64,000 bases of DNA, taken from the NCBI RefSeq assembly GCF_021631985.1, contig NZ_CP070225.1, positions 620,001 to 684,000 of the forward strand. Reading direction: 5' to 3'. Position numbers and translations under genes: made by a program. Below the pieces are notes generated by a model. That model searched no databases. It was not told where the DNA came from and was given only the letters and a program-made list of their open reading frames with translations. Below are positions 38,148 to 45,962 of the stretch, piece by piece (the stretch's first letter is position 1; every line of letters begins with the position of its first letter). This DNA is from Sandaracinus amylolyticus (GTDB lineage Bacteria > Myxococcota_A > Polyangia > Polyangiales > Sandaracinaceae).

Positions 38148-38930
38148 CTAGCCGCGCGCGACGAGCATGACGCCCGCGAGCGCGAGCGCGACGAACACCG
38201 CGGCGCGGAACGTCGCGACCGGCACGCGGTGATGCGCGATCTCGCCGAGCACGAGGCCGACCGCGCACGAAGGCACGAGCGCGCCGGTGAGCACGAGCGC
38301 GTCGCGATCGAGATCGCCCGCCACGGCGAAGCTCGCGAGCAGCACGACGTTGAGCGCCAACCACAGCACGCAGAGCGTCGCGCGGTACGCGCCCTTGTCG
38401 GCGACCGCGCGGCTCGTGACGTAGACCGCCATCGGCCCGCCGGTCGCGAACGCGCCGTGCACGACGCCGCCCGCGAGCGCCATCGCGAGCTCGACGGTGC
38501 GCGAGAGCGGCGCGGGATCGGCGCCCCGCGCGCTGCGCACGCGATGGAGCTCGAGCCCCGAGACGACGATCAAGAACGTGCCGAAGAGCCGCTTGAGCAG
38601 CGATGCATCCGCGACCTGATAGAGCGCGATCCCGAAGGGCAGACCGAGGGCCATCGGCGGCAAGAGGCGCCGCAGCAGGAACGCGACGTCGACCTGTCGC
38701 CAGTACCGCGACACCAGCCAGATCGAGATCCCGAGGTTGAGCGGCACGAGCGACGGCAGCAGCGCGTCGATCGACACGAAGATCGATCCCAGCGCGACCG
38801 AGATCAGCGTCGCCCCGAAGCCGAGCGCGGCCTCGACGGTGAACGCGGTGAGCACGACGAGCGCGAGCGCGCCGAGCGAGAGCAACGACAGACCTTCGGG
38901 CACGGGCACGTGAGCAGCCGAGGATGCCAT
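38148..38930 (-). CDS. TauE/SafE-family membrane permease
   Basis: 260 aa with eight or so hydrophobic segments in two related halves, as in this family of sulfite/sulfonate and anion exporters. The conserved opening LTAFTVEAALGFGATLISVA and the repeat in the second half (LAGGVVHGAFATGGPMAVYV) carry the family glycine/proline pattern. Substrate unknown; no sulfur-metabolism genes adjoin. ATG at 38930 is chosen over GTG six bases upstream. Divergent from the basic protein gene at 38980 (49 bases). Confidence 0.87.
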   Translation of the reverse strand: MASSAAHVPVPEGLSLLSLGALALVVLTAFTVEAALGFGATLISVALGSIFVSIDALLPSLVPLNLGISIWLVSRYWRQVDVAFLLRRLLPPMALGLPFGIALYQVADASLLKRLFGTFLIVVSGLELHRVRSARGADPAPLSRTVELAMALAGGVVHGAFATGGPMAVYVTSRAVADKGAYRATLCVLWLALNVVLLASFAVAGDLDRDALVLTGALVPSCAVGLVLGEIAHHRVPVATFRAAVFVALALAGVMLVARG

Positions 38931-38979
38931 GCGCACACGCGCGCGCGCTCGTCTGCTATGTCACGGCCGCGGAGGCACG

Positions 38980-39411
38980 ATGGCTCGAGCACGATCGAAG
39001 GGGCGCGGCAGCCCCGAGGCCGTGGAGAAGCGCCGTTCGGCGCGCGCGCTGAACACGATCTTCGCGCAGGGGCAGAGCGGCACCGGCGGGCTCGACGGAC
39101 GCACCGAGAAGCGCCGGCGCAGGCTGATCCAGGAGCTCAAGGAGGGGCGGCGCGGACAGCCGCTCAAGCCGATCGACGTGCTCACGCACGCGAGCGAGCT
39201 CTTCGAGCTCGGCGAGACCCTCGCATCGCTCAAGAAGCACGGCGTGAAGCCGATCGTCGCGCCCGACACGGCCGAGGTGCGCGAGGCCGCGCGCCGGGTG
39301 CAGGTCGCGTACGCGATGCCCGTCGACGTGTTCAAGCTGATCGGGCTCGAGATGGAGCCGCTCGACGACGAGGGCGCGGCGCCGGCGCGCAAGCGGAGGA
39401 AGAAGGCATGA
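38980..39411 (+). CDS. Small basic protein of a myxobacterial-type unknown family
   Basis: 143 aa. A very basic start (ARARSKGRGSPEAVEKRRSA, RALNTIFAQG) is followed by GGLDGRTEKRRRRLIQELKE and a hydrophobic-charged middle (LKPIDVLTHASELFELGETL), then VREAARRVQVAYAMPVDVFK and a Lys/Arg tail. There is no membrane segment or signal peptide. The charge pattern suggests nucleic-acid or ribosome contact, but that is inference. ATG at 38980 follows GGAGGCACG. Overlaps the following lipoprotein gene by ATGA (39408-39411). Confidence 0.8.
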   Translation: MARARSKGRGSPEAVEKRRSARALNTIFAQGQSGTGGLDGRTEKRRRRLIQELKEGRRGQPLKPIDVLTHASELFELGETLASLKKHGVKPIVAPDTAEVREAARRVQVAYAMPVDVFKLIGLEMEPLDDEGAAPARKRRKKA

Positions 39412-40037
39412 GAAACGGGATCGCGTTGACCTTCGCGGTGTTGCTCGCGGCGTGCGGCGGCGCGCGTCCCCTGGTGCGTGACGCGAGCTCGCGCGAGATC
39501 GCGGCGCCGAGCGAAGGGCGCGCCCGCGTGGTGCTCGCGTTGCCGGGCGCATATCGCGACGTGATCAGCGTCGTCGACGAGCGCGGGCAGTACGTCGGAC
39601 AGCTCGCGCAGCGCACGTTCACGACGCTCGAGGTCGAGCCGGGCACGCGTCGTTTCTATGCGCTGGTCGGTGCCTCGGCGTACGTCGTCGGGGGCACCGT
39701 CGAGGCGGGGCGCACCTACTGGGTGGTCGCGGAGACCGCGGGGTTCGGTCGCCCGCTGCGATGGATGGCGTGGGCGCCGACGTGCAGCGAGGATCCCACC
39801 GCGCGCCTGTCGGGCGTGCGCGCGGTGGAGCCCGATCCCGACGCCGATCGCGCCGCGCTCGATCGCGCGCTCGGCAACGTGCCGCAGCGCATCCTCGAGG
39901 CCGATCGCGAGCTCGAGAGGATGCCCGAGGCGCAGCGCGCCGAGCGCGTGCTGCAGCCCGCGTGCGTGCCCGGCGCGGAGACGGCGCCGCCGGCCGCGCC
40001 CGAGCCGACCGAGACCGAGCCGGCGACCGCTCAGTAG
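39408..40037 (+). CDS. Lipoprotein, unknown function
   Basis: 209 aa with a lipoprotein signal ending VLLAACGG. The middle (ARVVLALPGAYRDVISVVDE, RGQYVGQLAQRTFTTLEVEP, GTRRFYALVGASAYVVGGTV, EAGRTYWVVAETAG) reads as a beta sandwich of the kind seen in DUF2846/PEGA-like periplasmic proteins, where a metabolite or peptidoglycan is displayed on a small fold. The C-terminal 60 residues are charged and helical then Pro/Glu/Thr-rich. Translation is coupled to the upstream basic protein by ATGA overlap, an odd pairing of a cytosolic and an envelope protein. Confidence 0.78.
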   Translation: MRNGIALTFAVLLAACGGARPLVRDASSREIAAPSEGRARVVLALPGAYRDVISVVDERGQYVGQLAQRTFTTLEVEPGTRRFYALVGASAYVVGGTVEAGRTYWVVAETAGFGRPLRWMAWAPTCSEDPTARLSGVRAVEPDPDADRAALDRALGNVPQRILEADRELERMPEAQRAERVLQPACVPGAETAPPAAPEPTETEPATAQ

Positions 40038-40104
40038 TCGCACTCGTCGCGCGCGCTCTCGTGCACCGAGCGCTGCGTCCGCGGCGAGCGCGACCGAGGG
40101 CAGA

Positions 40105-40626
40105 TCAGAGGTGCGCTTCGAGCATCAGCCCGCCGAACGCCGGCGACGCGATCGGCGTGATCGACACACCCTCGGCGACCTGCACCACCGGCTCGTCGAC
40201 GCCGACGAGCCCCGCGATCAGCAGACCGAGGCCGAGCGCCTGGACGCCTGCATCGACGAACGCGATCAGCGCGAGCGGCCAGTATCCGGAGTCGATCGTC
40301 AGCGCCGAGACGCCCCAGATCACCGGACCTGCGACCGGGACGAGCGAGAGGCTGTAGAGCGTCTCGAAGTCCTCCGAGTCGCCGAACTGCATCGCGGCGG
40401 TCCCGAGCGCGGCGCCGATCGTGTTGAGGCCCCAGCCGATCGAGAGCGTCGTCGCACCGGCGACGACGAGGCCGCGATCGGCGTGGTGCACCGTCGTCGG
40501 CGTCGGAGGCGTGAGCGCGTGCGCGGGCGACGCATAGGGCTCGACCGACTGCGCGTGGGCAGCGGGCGCGAGCGCGAGGGTGAAGGCGAAGACGAGCGAG
40601 GCGAGGATCAGACGTGGGCAGTTCAT
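40105..40626 (-). CDS. Exported small membrane protein, unknown
   Basis: 173 aa. Signal peptide ending APAAHAQ (about residue 25), a Pro/Thr-rich stretch (ALTPPTPTTVHHADRG), then three hydrophobic segments (VVAGATTLSIGWGLNTIGAA, SLSLVPVAGPVIWGVSALTI, WPLALIAFVDAGVQALGLGL). The segment order and size recall the exported protein at 20461, but I see no convincing sequence identity. ATG at 40626. Convergent with the lipoprotein gene; a 139-base gap without features separates it from the operon upstream. Confidence 0.72.
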   Translation of the reverse strand: MNCPRLILASLVFAFTLALAPAAHAQSVEPYASPAHALTPPTPTTVHHADRGLVVAGATTLSIGWGLNTIGAALGTAAMQFGDSEDFETLYSLSLVPVAGPVIWGVSALTIDSGYWPLALIAFVDAGVQALGLGLLIAGLVGVDEPVVQVAEGVSITPIASPAFGGLMLEAHL

Positions 40627-40765
40627 GACCGCGTCCCCATCGCAACCGTCGTGCCCGGCGCAGATCCACGGATCTCGCGGTCTTGCGCGGCTCGGCCCAC
40701 GTGGGCGGCCCATGGGCGCGTGAGCGCGCGATCACACGCCGTCGTTCGATTGCGTACGCCGGAGC

Positions 40766-41626
40766 TCAGCGCTGGAACGGATCGAGCTCGCGCCGCACCC
40801 GCGTGATCTCGATTCCGCTCGCGATCGCGTCTCGAATCTCACGCACGACGTCGCGCGCACGCGCGAGCCCTGGTGACGTCGGGATCACACGCAACGTGAT
40901 CGTCGACGAGGCGAGCGCCGTCACGAGCGACGTCGCGACCCCGGACGAGAGCTCTGCCGCGACGGCGCCCGGATGTGCGTCCGTGCGCTCGAGCCATGCC
41001 CACGCGAGCCTGTGTCCACACCCGAGGTGCGCATCCGCCGCGCGCGCGAACGCCGCGCGGTGCTCGCGCGACTCGTCACAACGAAGCAGCTGCACGATCA
41101 GCTCGGGCACGGGCTCGCTCCCGCTGCGCGCGCCGGGAGCAGCGTCGCGTGACTGCCAGAGCGCCCACTTGAACGAGCGCGCCGCGGCGGCGACGTGCGC
41201 GGGGTCCTCGTCCGCCCGATCACGCACCCAGTACGTCAGGACAGCGGCGCTCTGCTGCGAGAGCAGGCGGGCGTCGAGCGTCCGCGCGAGCGCATCGAGC
41301 ACGCGAGCCGCGCCGTGCACCCGCGCCGCATGCGCGATCGCGCGCTCCGCACGAGATCGCGCCGCCGCTTCGACCGCGGGGACGACGAACACGCGCGGGT
41401 ACTCGTTCCGATGCTCCAGCGCCCAGAGCACGAACGCGCGCACGATCGCGTCGTCATCACGGAGCGCGCGGATGACCGCGTCGACATCGGAGAGCTGCGT
41501 CGCAGCGCGCGCGACGAGCGCTCGCTGTCGCGCGTCGAGGGCCCGCTCGTCCACGATGCTCGCGCGGGCGGCCGCGCGCTCGGCCCACGTCGCGCGATAC
41601 TCGCGGACGAGCTCGTCGAAGCCCAT
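40766..41626 (-). CDS. Alpha-helical protein, last gene of the rRNA-methyltransferase operon
   Basis: 286 aa, predicted almost wholly helical. Successive units such as ARAATQLSDVDAVIRALRDD, DAIVRAFVLWALEHRNEYPR and DARLLSQQSAAVLTYWVRDR suggest degenerate HEAT-like repeats. There is no signal peptide, membrane segment or catalytic motif. ATG at 41626 overlaps the rsmE stop by one base (TGATG), so it is co-translated with rsmE. A helical-repeat protein here could be a scaffold, but I do not recognise the family. Confidence 0.75.
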   Translation of the reverse strand: MGFDELVREYRATWAERAAARASIVDERALDARQRALVARAATQLSDVDAVIRALRDDDAIVRAFVLWALEHRNEYPRVFVVPAVEAAARSRAERAIAHAARVHGAARVLDALARTLDARLLSQQSAAVLTYWVRDRADEDPAHVAAAARSFKWALWQSRDAAPGARSGSEPVPELIVQLLRCDESREHRAAFARAADAHLGCGHRLAWAWLERTDAHPGAVAAELSSGVATSLVTALASSTITLRVIPTSPGLARARDVVREIRDAIASGIEITRVRRELDPFQR

Positions 41627-42357
41627 CACGTCCCCAGCGCGTCGTGCACCAGCGACAGCAGGGCGATGCACGCGGTGTCGGTGCGCAGCGTGCGCGCGCC
41701 CATCGCGACCGGCTCGAACCCGCGCGACACCAGCAGCGCGCGCTCGAAGTCGTTCCATCCGCCCTCGGGCCCGATCGCGATCACCACCCGCCCGGTGACC
41801 GACGCACAGCGCGCGTGGGGCGACGGATGAACGCCCGGATCGGCGAGCAGCCGCGTCGTGCCCGGCGCCATCGCGTCGAGCTCGTCCTCGACCAGCGCGC
41901 GCAGCGACTTGTGCACGCTGACCTCGGGCACGCGCGTGTCGCGCGCCTGCGCGAGCCCCTCGATCAGCTGGGCCCGCCGATACGCGGGGTCGAGCTGGTG
42001 CGCGTCGAAGTAGAAGCGCTCCACCTTCGCCGCGTTGGTCAGCATCAGCCGTCCGATCCCGAGCTGCGCCAGCGCTCCGTACAGCCGTCCGATCACCTTG
42101 GGGCGCGGCAGCGCGAGCAGCAGATCCACCCGCGGTCGCGCCGGGATCTCGCGCTCGAGCGCGCACCGCAGCACCACCTCGTCGCGCTCGACCCGCTCGA
42201 CCTCGCCGAGCCCGATCGCACCGTCGATCACCCCGACCCGCACCCGCACGCCGGGCACGACCGCGAGCACCCGCACCAGGTGCGTCGCACGCGCGTCCCG
42301 CAGCACGACGCGCTGCTCCGCATCGAGCTCCGAGGCCTCGATCAGCACCAGGTTCAC
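41626..42357 (-). CDS. rsmE: 16S rRNA m3U1498 methyltransferase (RsmE)
   Basis: 243 aa SPOUT methyltransferase that methylates U1498 of 16S rRNA in the E. coli system. N-terminal PUA-like part: HLVRVLAVVPGVRVRVGVID. C-terminal knot: LLLALPRPKVIGRLYGALAQ, LGIGRLMLTNAAKVERFYFD, then the SAM loop VVIAIGPEGGWNDFERALLV and LGARTLR-type ending MGARTLRTDTACIALLSLVH. GTG at 42357 overlaps the upstream stop by four bases (GTGA, 42354-42357). Length and motifs are typical. Confidence 0.93.
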   Translation of the reverse strand: MNLVLIEASELDAEQRVVLRDARATHLVRVLAVVPGVRVRVGVIDGAIGLGEVERVERDEVVLRCALEREIPARPRVDLLLALPRPKVIGRLYGALAQLGIGRLMLTNAAKVERFYFDAHQLDPAYRRAQLIEGLAQARDTRVPEVSVHKSLRALVEDELDAMAPGTTRLLADPGVHPSPHARCASVTGRVVIAIGPEGGWNDFERALLVSRGFEPVAMGARTLRTDTACIALLSLVHDALGT

Positions 42358-43358
42358 GCGAGCCTCACCACCGCGATCTTCAGCGGCGGCCGCTCGTCGA
42401 ACGAGGGGAAGTCCTCCTCGGGCACCAGCTCCTCGATGCTCGCGATCGCGCGCCCCGCCTTCTCCGCGGTGCGCCGCAGCACCGCGTGCCAGTCGTCGCG
42501 CTCGACCGTCGGCACGTGGTTCGTCGCGAGCACTGCACCACCCGGCGCGCACGCGAGCAGCGCCGGCTTGAACAAGCTCGGATAGTCGCGGACCACGTCG
42601 ATCGCGCCGAAGGGCGTGCGCGCCCAGCGCGGCGGATCGAGCACCACCACGTCGAACGTGCGCGGCGCGCGCTTGGTGAACCCACGCCGCGTCCCGCGTC
42701 CCTTCACCGGCAGCCCTGCGAGCTGTCGCACCACCGGGATCACGTCGTCCTCGATCGTCACGAAGCGCGACGCCTCGATCCCGTTGCGCTCCGCGTTGCC
42801 GCGACCGACCTCGAGCGCCGACGCCGCGAAGTCGACGTTCCACACCTCGCGCGCCCCGCCCAGCGCCGCGACCACGCCCACGCCGCACGTGTACGAGAAC
42901 AGATTGAGCACGCTGCGCCCCGCGCTCTCGGCGCGCACCCAGCGCCTTCCCACGCGCAGATCGAGGAAGAGCAGCGGGTCCTGCCCGCGATGGCGCGGCC
43001 GCACGTCGTAGCGCGCTCCGAGCTCGCGCCCCTCCGCCGCGTGAAGCCGCGGATCGCTGGTGTCGCTCCCGCGCACGCCTTCCTTCCGCGACGGACCGCG
43101 ATGGTTCCAGCACGGCGCGAGGTCGATCCCCAGCGCGCGCGTCACCACCGCGTGCACCTGCTCGAGCGCGCCCGGCTCGAGGGGATCGCGCCACGTCTGC
43201 GCGAGCAGCACCGGCCCGTAGCGATCGATCGCGAGCCCCGGCACGCCCTCCGTCGCGCCGTGGAAGAGCCGCACGCAGTCGGTCTCCTCGCGCTCCAGGC
43301 GCGACAGCAGCGCACCGCGCCGCTCGATGGCGCGCGCGACCAGCTCTTCGAGGCTCAC
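42354..43358 (-). CDS. RlmI-like class I rRNA methyltransferase
   Basis: 334 aa. Resembles the RlmI/RlmK cytosine-5 and guanine methyltransferases of 23S rRNA: CVRLFHGATEGVPGLAIDRY, GPVLLAQTWRDP, then LLFLDLRVGRRWVRAESAGR, SVLNLFSYTCGVGVVAALGG, NVDFAASALEVGRGNAERNG, and FDVVVLDPPRWARTPFGAID. It lacks a clear N-terminal PUA domain, so it is shorter than E. coli RlmI (396 aa). The site methylated cannot be assigned. GTG at 43358 follows GAGGAG and overlaps the TAXI-like gene by four bases (GTGA). Confidence 0.88.
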   Translation of the reverse strand: MSLEELVARAIERRGALLSRLEREETDCVRLFHGATEGVPGLAIDRYGPVLLAQTWRDPLEPGALEQVHAVVTRALGIDLAPCWNHRGPSRKEGVRGSDTSDPRLHAAEGRELGARYDVRPRHRGQDPLLFLDLRVGRRWVRAESAGRSVLNLFSYTCGVGVVAALGGAREVWNVDFAASALEVGRGNAERNGIEASRFVTIEDDVIPVVRQLAGLPVKGRGTRRGFTKRAPRTFDVVVLDPPRWARTPFGAIDVVRDYPSLFKPALLACAPGGAVLATNHVPTVERDDWHAVLRRTAEKAGRAIASIEELVPEEDFPSFDERPPLKIAVVRLA

Positions 43359-44785
43359 GATCGATCTCCTCGCTGCGTCTCGCGATCGGCGCGGACGTCG
43401 GCGAGCGCCTCTTCCCACATCTCGCGCAACGCCGCCTCTTCGTCGCGGCCGATCGCGCGGGCGCGCTTCTCGATGCGATCGCGCTCGTGGAGGATCATCG
43501 CGTTGAGGTGCGAGCGCACGTCGGCCACGTGCACGAGGAAGCTCGAGAGCAGCTCCTCCGAGTGCACCTGACCGCGCGCGAACGCCTCGAGCGCGCGCGT
43601 CTTGGTCTCGCCGAGGCGCGTGCGCAGCACGACCATGCGCGCGAGATCGAGGTGCGTCTCGCGCTCCAGCGCCAGCGCCTCGCGATCGATCCGCGACACC
43701 TCCGCGAAGAACCGATCGAGCCCGCTCACGCGTGACCGACGCCACCACCGGTACGCGAGGATCCCCGCCACCACCAGCGACACGAGGAAGCTGCGGAGGC
43801 TCTCGATCCCCTCCATCAGCTCCGGCGTGAGCAGCGGGTCGTTGCGGTGAAGCCACTCGAGCGTGCCGGGGTGCAGCGGGTACTCGGGCTGCGCGACGAG
43901 CGTCGAGATCTCGGCGCGCGCGATGCGCGCCCGCGCGCCGAACGAGTCCGACGCGAGCGACTCGAGCAGGCGCTTCACGACCTCGTCCGAGGTGTCGCGA
44001 TGCACCACCAGCAACATGCGCGTGGCGAGCGTCGGCACGTCGTGCGCGGGCGCGTCGGCGCCATACGCGTACGCCGGGATGCGCCCCCGCGAGACCGCGA
44101 CGTTGCGCAGCGCGATCGCATCGGCGTAGGGCAGCGGCGCGAGTCGATAGCCCCGCTCGTCGACGAGGAACGACGCGAGCGGCGAGGGCAGGGCGGACAC
44201 GTGGAAGATCGCGTCGGGCAGTCGCTCGGCGGGCAGCGACTCGAGCTCGCGGTAGTCGAGCTGCGTCTCGTCGAAGTCGCGGCTCGGCTCGAGGTGCGCG
44301 AGCGCGAGCACCTCCAGCGCGAGCCCGCGCGTCCCGCTCCCCGGCGGCGCGAGGTTCACCCGACGACCGCGCAGATCGTCGAGCGACTCCATCGCGATGT
44401 CCCCGCGCACCAAGAGGTGCAGCGGCTCGAGCGCGACCGCCGCGACCTCGCGCAGCTCGGGCGTCCCGGGCAAGCCGCCCTGGATCAGCGCCGCGTCGAG
44501 CTCGCGCCGCGAGAGCCGCTCGAGCGCGTCGTCCGAGCCCGCGGCGGGCACGATCTCGAGCTCCAGCTCGTGTGCCGCCGCTTCGATGCGCAGCGCCTCC
44601 GCGACCTCGGTGCGGCGCCCTCGTCGATCGCCCGCGGTGAGCCGGATCGTGTGCTCCTCGGTGTCGAGCGACGCGCGCAGGAACACCGCAGAGGCGAGCA
44701 GGAAGATCGACGCCAGCAGCGCGAGCGCGCGCGGCGAGTCCCCGACCTGCCGGAGCCGCGCGAAGAAGATGCGGAGCGAGACCAC
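43355..44785 (-). CDS. Membrane-anchored TAXI-type solute-binding protein with cytoplasmic coiled coil
   Basis: 476 aa from GTG at 44785. An N-terminal helix (ALALLASIFLLASAVFLRAS) anchors a periplasmic TAXI-like binding domain (about 47-310: IRLTAGDRRGRRTEVAEALR, LDAALIQGG, RVNLAPPGSGTRGLALEVLA, LPYADAIALRNVAVSRGRIP). A second membrane helix (about 325-343: FLVSLVVAGILAYRWW) leads to 120 charged helical residues (FFAEVSRIDREALALERETH, LGETKTRALEAFARGQVH). Transport TAXI proteins are secreted and paired with a TRAP permease; here there is neither permease nor free protein, so this copy may be a sensor. First gene of a four-gene overlapping operon. Confidence 0.83.
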   Translation of the reverse strand: MVSLRIFFARLRQVGDSPRALALLASIFLLASAVFLRASLDTEEHTIRLTAGDRRGRRTEVAEALRIEAAAHELELEIVPAAGSDDALERLSRRELDAALIQGGLPGTPELREVAAVALEPLHLLVRGDIAMESLDDLRGRRVNLAPPGSGTRGLALEVLALAHLEPSRDFDETQLDYRELESLPAERLPDAIFHVSALPSPLASFLVDERGYRLAPLPYADAIALRNVAVSRGRIPAYAYGADAPAHDVPTLATRMLLVVHRDTSDEVVKRLLESLASDSFGARARIARAEISTLVAQPEYPLHPGTLEWLHRNDPLLTPELMEGIESLRSFLVSLVVAGILAYRWWRRSRVSGLDRFFAEVSRIDREALALERETHLDLARMVVLRTRLGETKTRALEAFARGQVHSEELLSSFLVHVADVRSHLNAMILHERDRIEKRARAIGRDEEAALREMWEEALADVRADRETQRGDRS

Positions 44786-45032
44786 GCGCGCCGATTATCG
44801 CTCACCCGACCCCACCGCATCCTCTGAGAAGAGCAGGAGAGAATTTCCTGAGGAGAGCAGGAGATCCGAGCGCTACGAAATCCGAGCGCGACGAAACCCG
44901 TAGCGCGCGAACGCCGCCGAGCCTGCGATCGAACGAGAGTCTTGGCTCGAGCACTGCGCGCGAAGTCGCGGTGCACCACACGCACGGCGCCGTGGTGTTC
45001 CTGATCCTCCTGCTCTCCTCAGAAATTCTCTC
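44786..45032. other. Intergenic region carrying GAGAATTTC repeats and a 16-bp tandem
   Basis: 247 bases between the TAXI-like gene start and the aldo/keto reductase stop, both on the minus strand. It holds two inverted arms of the GAGAATTTC family and a tandem 16-mer. I see no gene and no clear promoter for the TAXI-like gene. The right arm continues into the last codons of the reductase gene. Confidence 0.6.
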
Positions 45033-45039
45033 TCATCCG
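44837..45039. repeat. Inverted-repeat pair, GAGAATTTC family copy 2
   Basis: Left arm 44837-44864 (GAGAATTTCCTGAGGAGAGC, then AGGAG) faces right arm 44991-45039, whose reverse complement reads GAGAGAATTTCTGAGGAGAG then CAGGAGGATCAGGAACACCACG. The right arm matches the element at 32251-32476 over about 40 bases, including the GGATCAGGAA[C/G]ACCACG extension; the left arm keeps only the core. The arm overlaps the reductase stop codon at 45033-45035. Confidence 0.75.
44865..44896. repeat. Tandem 16-bp repeat
   Basis: TCCGAGCGCTACGAAA (44865-44880) is followed directly by TCCGAGCGCGACGAAA (44881-44896), one mismatch in 16. It sits inside the loop of the inverted-repeat pair. Confidence 0.7.
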
Positions 45040-45884
45040 AGCTGCGCGAGCTCCGCTGCGCTCAGCTGCACCTCGGCGGCCCGCAGGATCGACGCGATGC
45101 TCGCCGGCTTGCTCGCGCCCGGGATCGGCACGATCGCCGGCGAGCGCGCGAGCAGCCACGCGATCGCGATCTCCTCCGGCGTCGCGCCGTGGCGCGCCGC
45201 GATCTCGCCGAGCGCCGCGTTCGCCGCGAGCCCCGCGCGCCCGCGGCTCCCACCGACCGGCGAGTACGCGAGGAATCCGATCCCCAGCGCCTCGCAGCGC
45301 GCGATCACGCCCTGCTCGAACGCGCGTCGATCGATCACGTTGCATCGGTTCTGCACGCTCGCGATCGGCACCAGCGCGCGGGCCGTGTCGATCTCCGCGG
45401 CGCTCACGTTCGAGAGGCCGACGTGCGCGATCTTCCCTTCCGCGCGCAGCCTCGCGAGCTCGCCCACGCTGTCCTCGAAGGCCACCGCGGGGTCGGGCGC
45501 GTGCAGCTGGTAGAGCGCGATCCGGTCTACGCCGAGCGCGCGCAGGCTCGCCTCGCACGCCGCGCGCAGTCGCTCGGGGCGCGCGTCGGTGACCCAGTCG
45601 CCGTGCGGGCGGCGCAGCCCGCCCTTCGTCGCGACGAGCACCTTCGAGCGGTCGCCGCGCCACGCCTTCAGCGCCTTGGCGATCAGGCGCTCGTTGTGCC
45701 CGATGTCGTGGTCGTCGACGCAGTACACGTCGGCGGTGTCGATCAGCGTGATCCCACCGTCGAGCGCGGCGTGGATCACCGCGATCGACTGCTCCTCGCT
45801 CGGTCTTCCGGCGAGCGACATCGGCATGCCGCCGAGCCCGAGCGAGGAGACGAGGAGGCCTTCACCCAGAGAGCGTGTGCGCAT
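45033..45884 (-). CDS. Aldo/keto reductase
   Basis: 283 aa NADPH-dependent TIM-barrel oxidoreductase. Catalytic tetrad in place: Asp and Tyr in ITLIDTADVYCVDDHDIGHN, Lys in VLVATKGGLRRPHG, His in ALYQLHAPDP. Cofactor-end motifs GLSNVSAAEIDTARALV, FLAYSPVGGSRG and VPIPGASKPASIASI are typical of the AKR subgroup that includes plant-type L-galactose dehydrogenase and bacterial stress AKRs. Substrate unknown. ATG at 45884. Repeat elements lie directly on both sides of this gene. Confidence 0.9.
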   Translation of the reverse strand: MRTRSLGEGLLVSSLGLGGMPMSLAGRPSEEQSIAVIHAALDGGITLIDTADVYCVDDHDIGHNERLIAKALKAWRGDRSKVLVATKGGLRRPHGDWVTDARPERLRAACEASLRALGVDRIALYQLHAPDPAVAFEDSVGELARLRAEGKIAHVGLSNVSAAEIDTARALVPIASVQNRCNVIDRRAFEQGVIARCEALGIGFLAYSPVGGSRGRAGLAANAALGEIAARHGATPEEIAIAWLLARSPAIVPIPGASKPASIASILRAAEVQLSAAELAQLG

Positions 45885-45910
45885 GGTCGCGGGACGCTAC
45901 CGCGAGAGCC

Positions 45911-45951
45911 GGAGAATTTCACCGCAGAGGGCCACGGAGGGCCGCAGAGGC
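45911..45951. repeat. GGAGAATTTC followed by three 10-bp purine-rich units
   Basis: GGAGAATTTC (45911-45920) precedes CCGCAGAGGG, CCACGGAGGG and CCGCAGAGGC (45922-45951), three 10-base units. Similar CGCAGAGG/CACGGAGG decamer arrays are scattered through many bacterial genomes. The leading GAGAATTTC is shared with the two inverted-repeat elements in this window. Confidence 0.65.
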
Positions 45952-45962
45952 GAGAAGAGCGA

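Noticed and set aside
34530-40037. 1835-codon plus-strand frame spanning several genes
   Set aside because: Its first three quarters run out of frame through the C45 enzyme and the trehalose fusion, then antisense to two minus-strand genes. Only its last 209 codons are real (lipoprotein from 39408).
44786-45032. tRNA or small RNA gene in the repeat-rich gap
   Set aside because: No cloverleaf or CCA-type end could be drawn. The structure seen is explained by the inverted repeats. No tRNA was found in other gaps either.
45911-45951. CRISPR-like array from repeated GCAGAGG/CACGGAGG units
   Set aside because: Units are 10 bases, contiguous, with no spacers, and only three are present; no cas genes are in the window.
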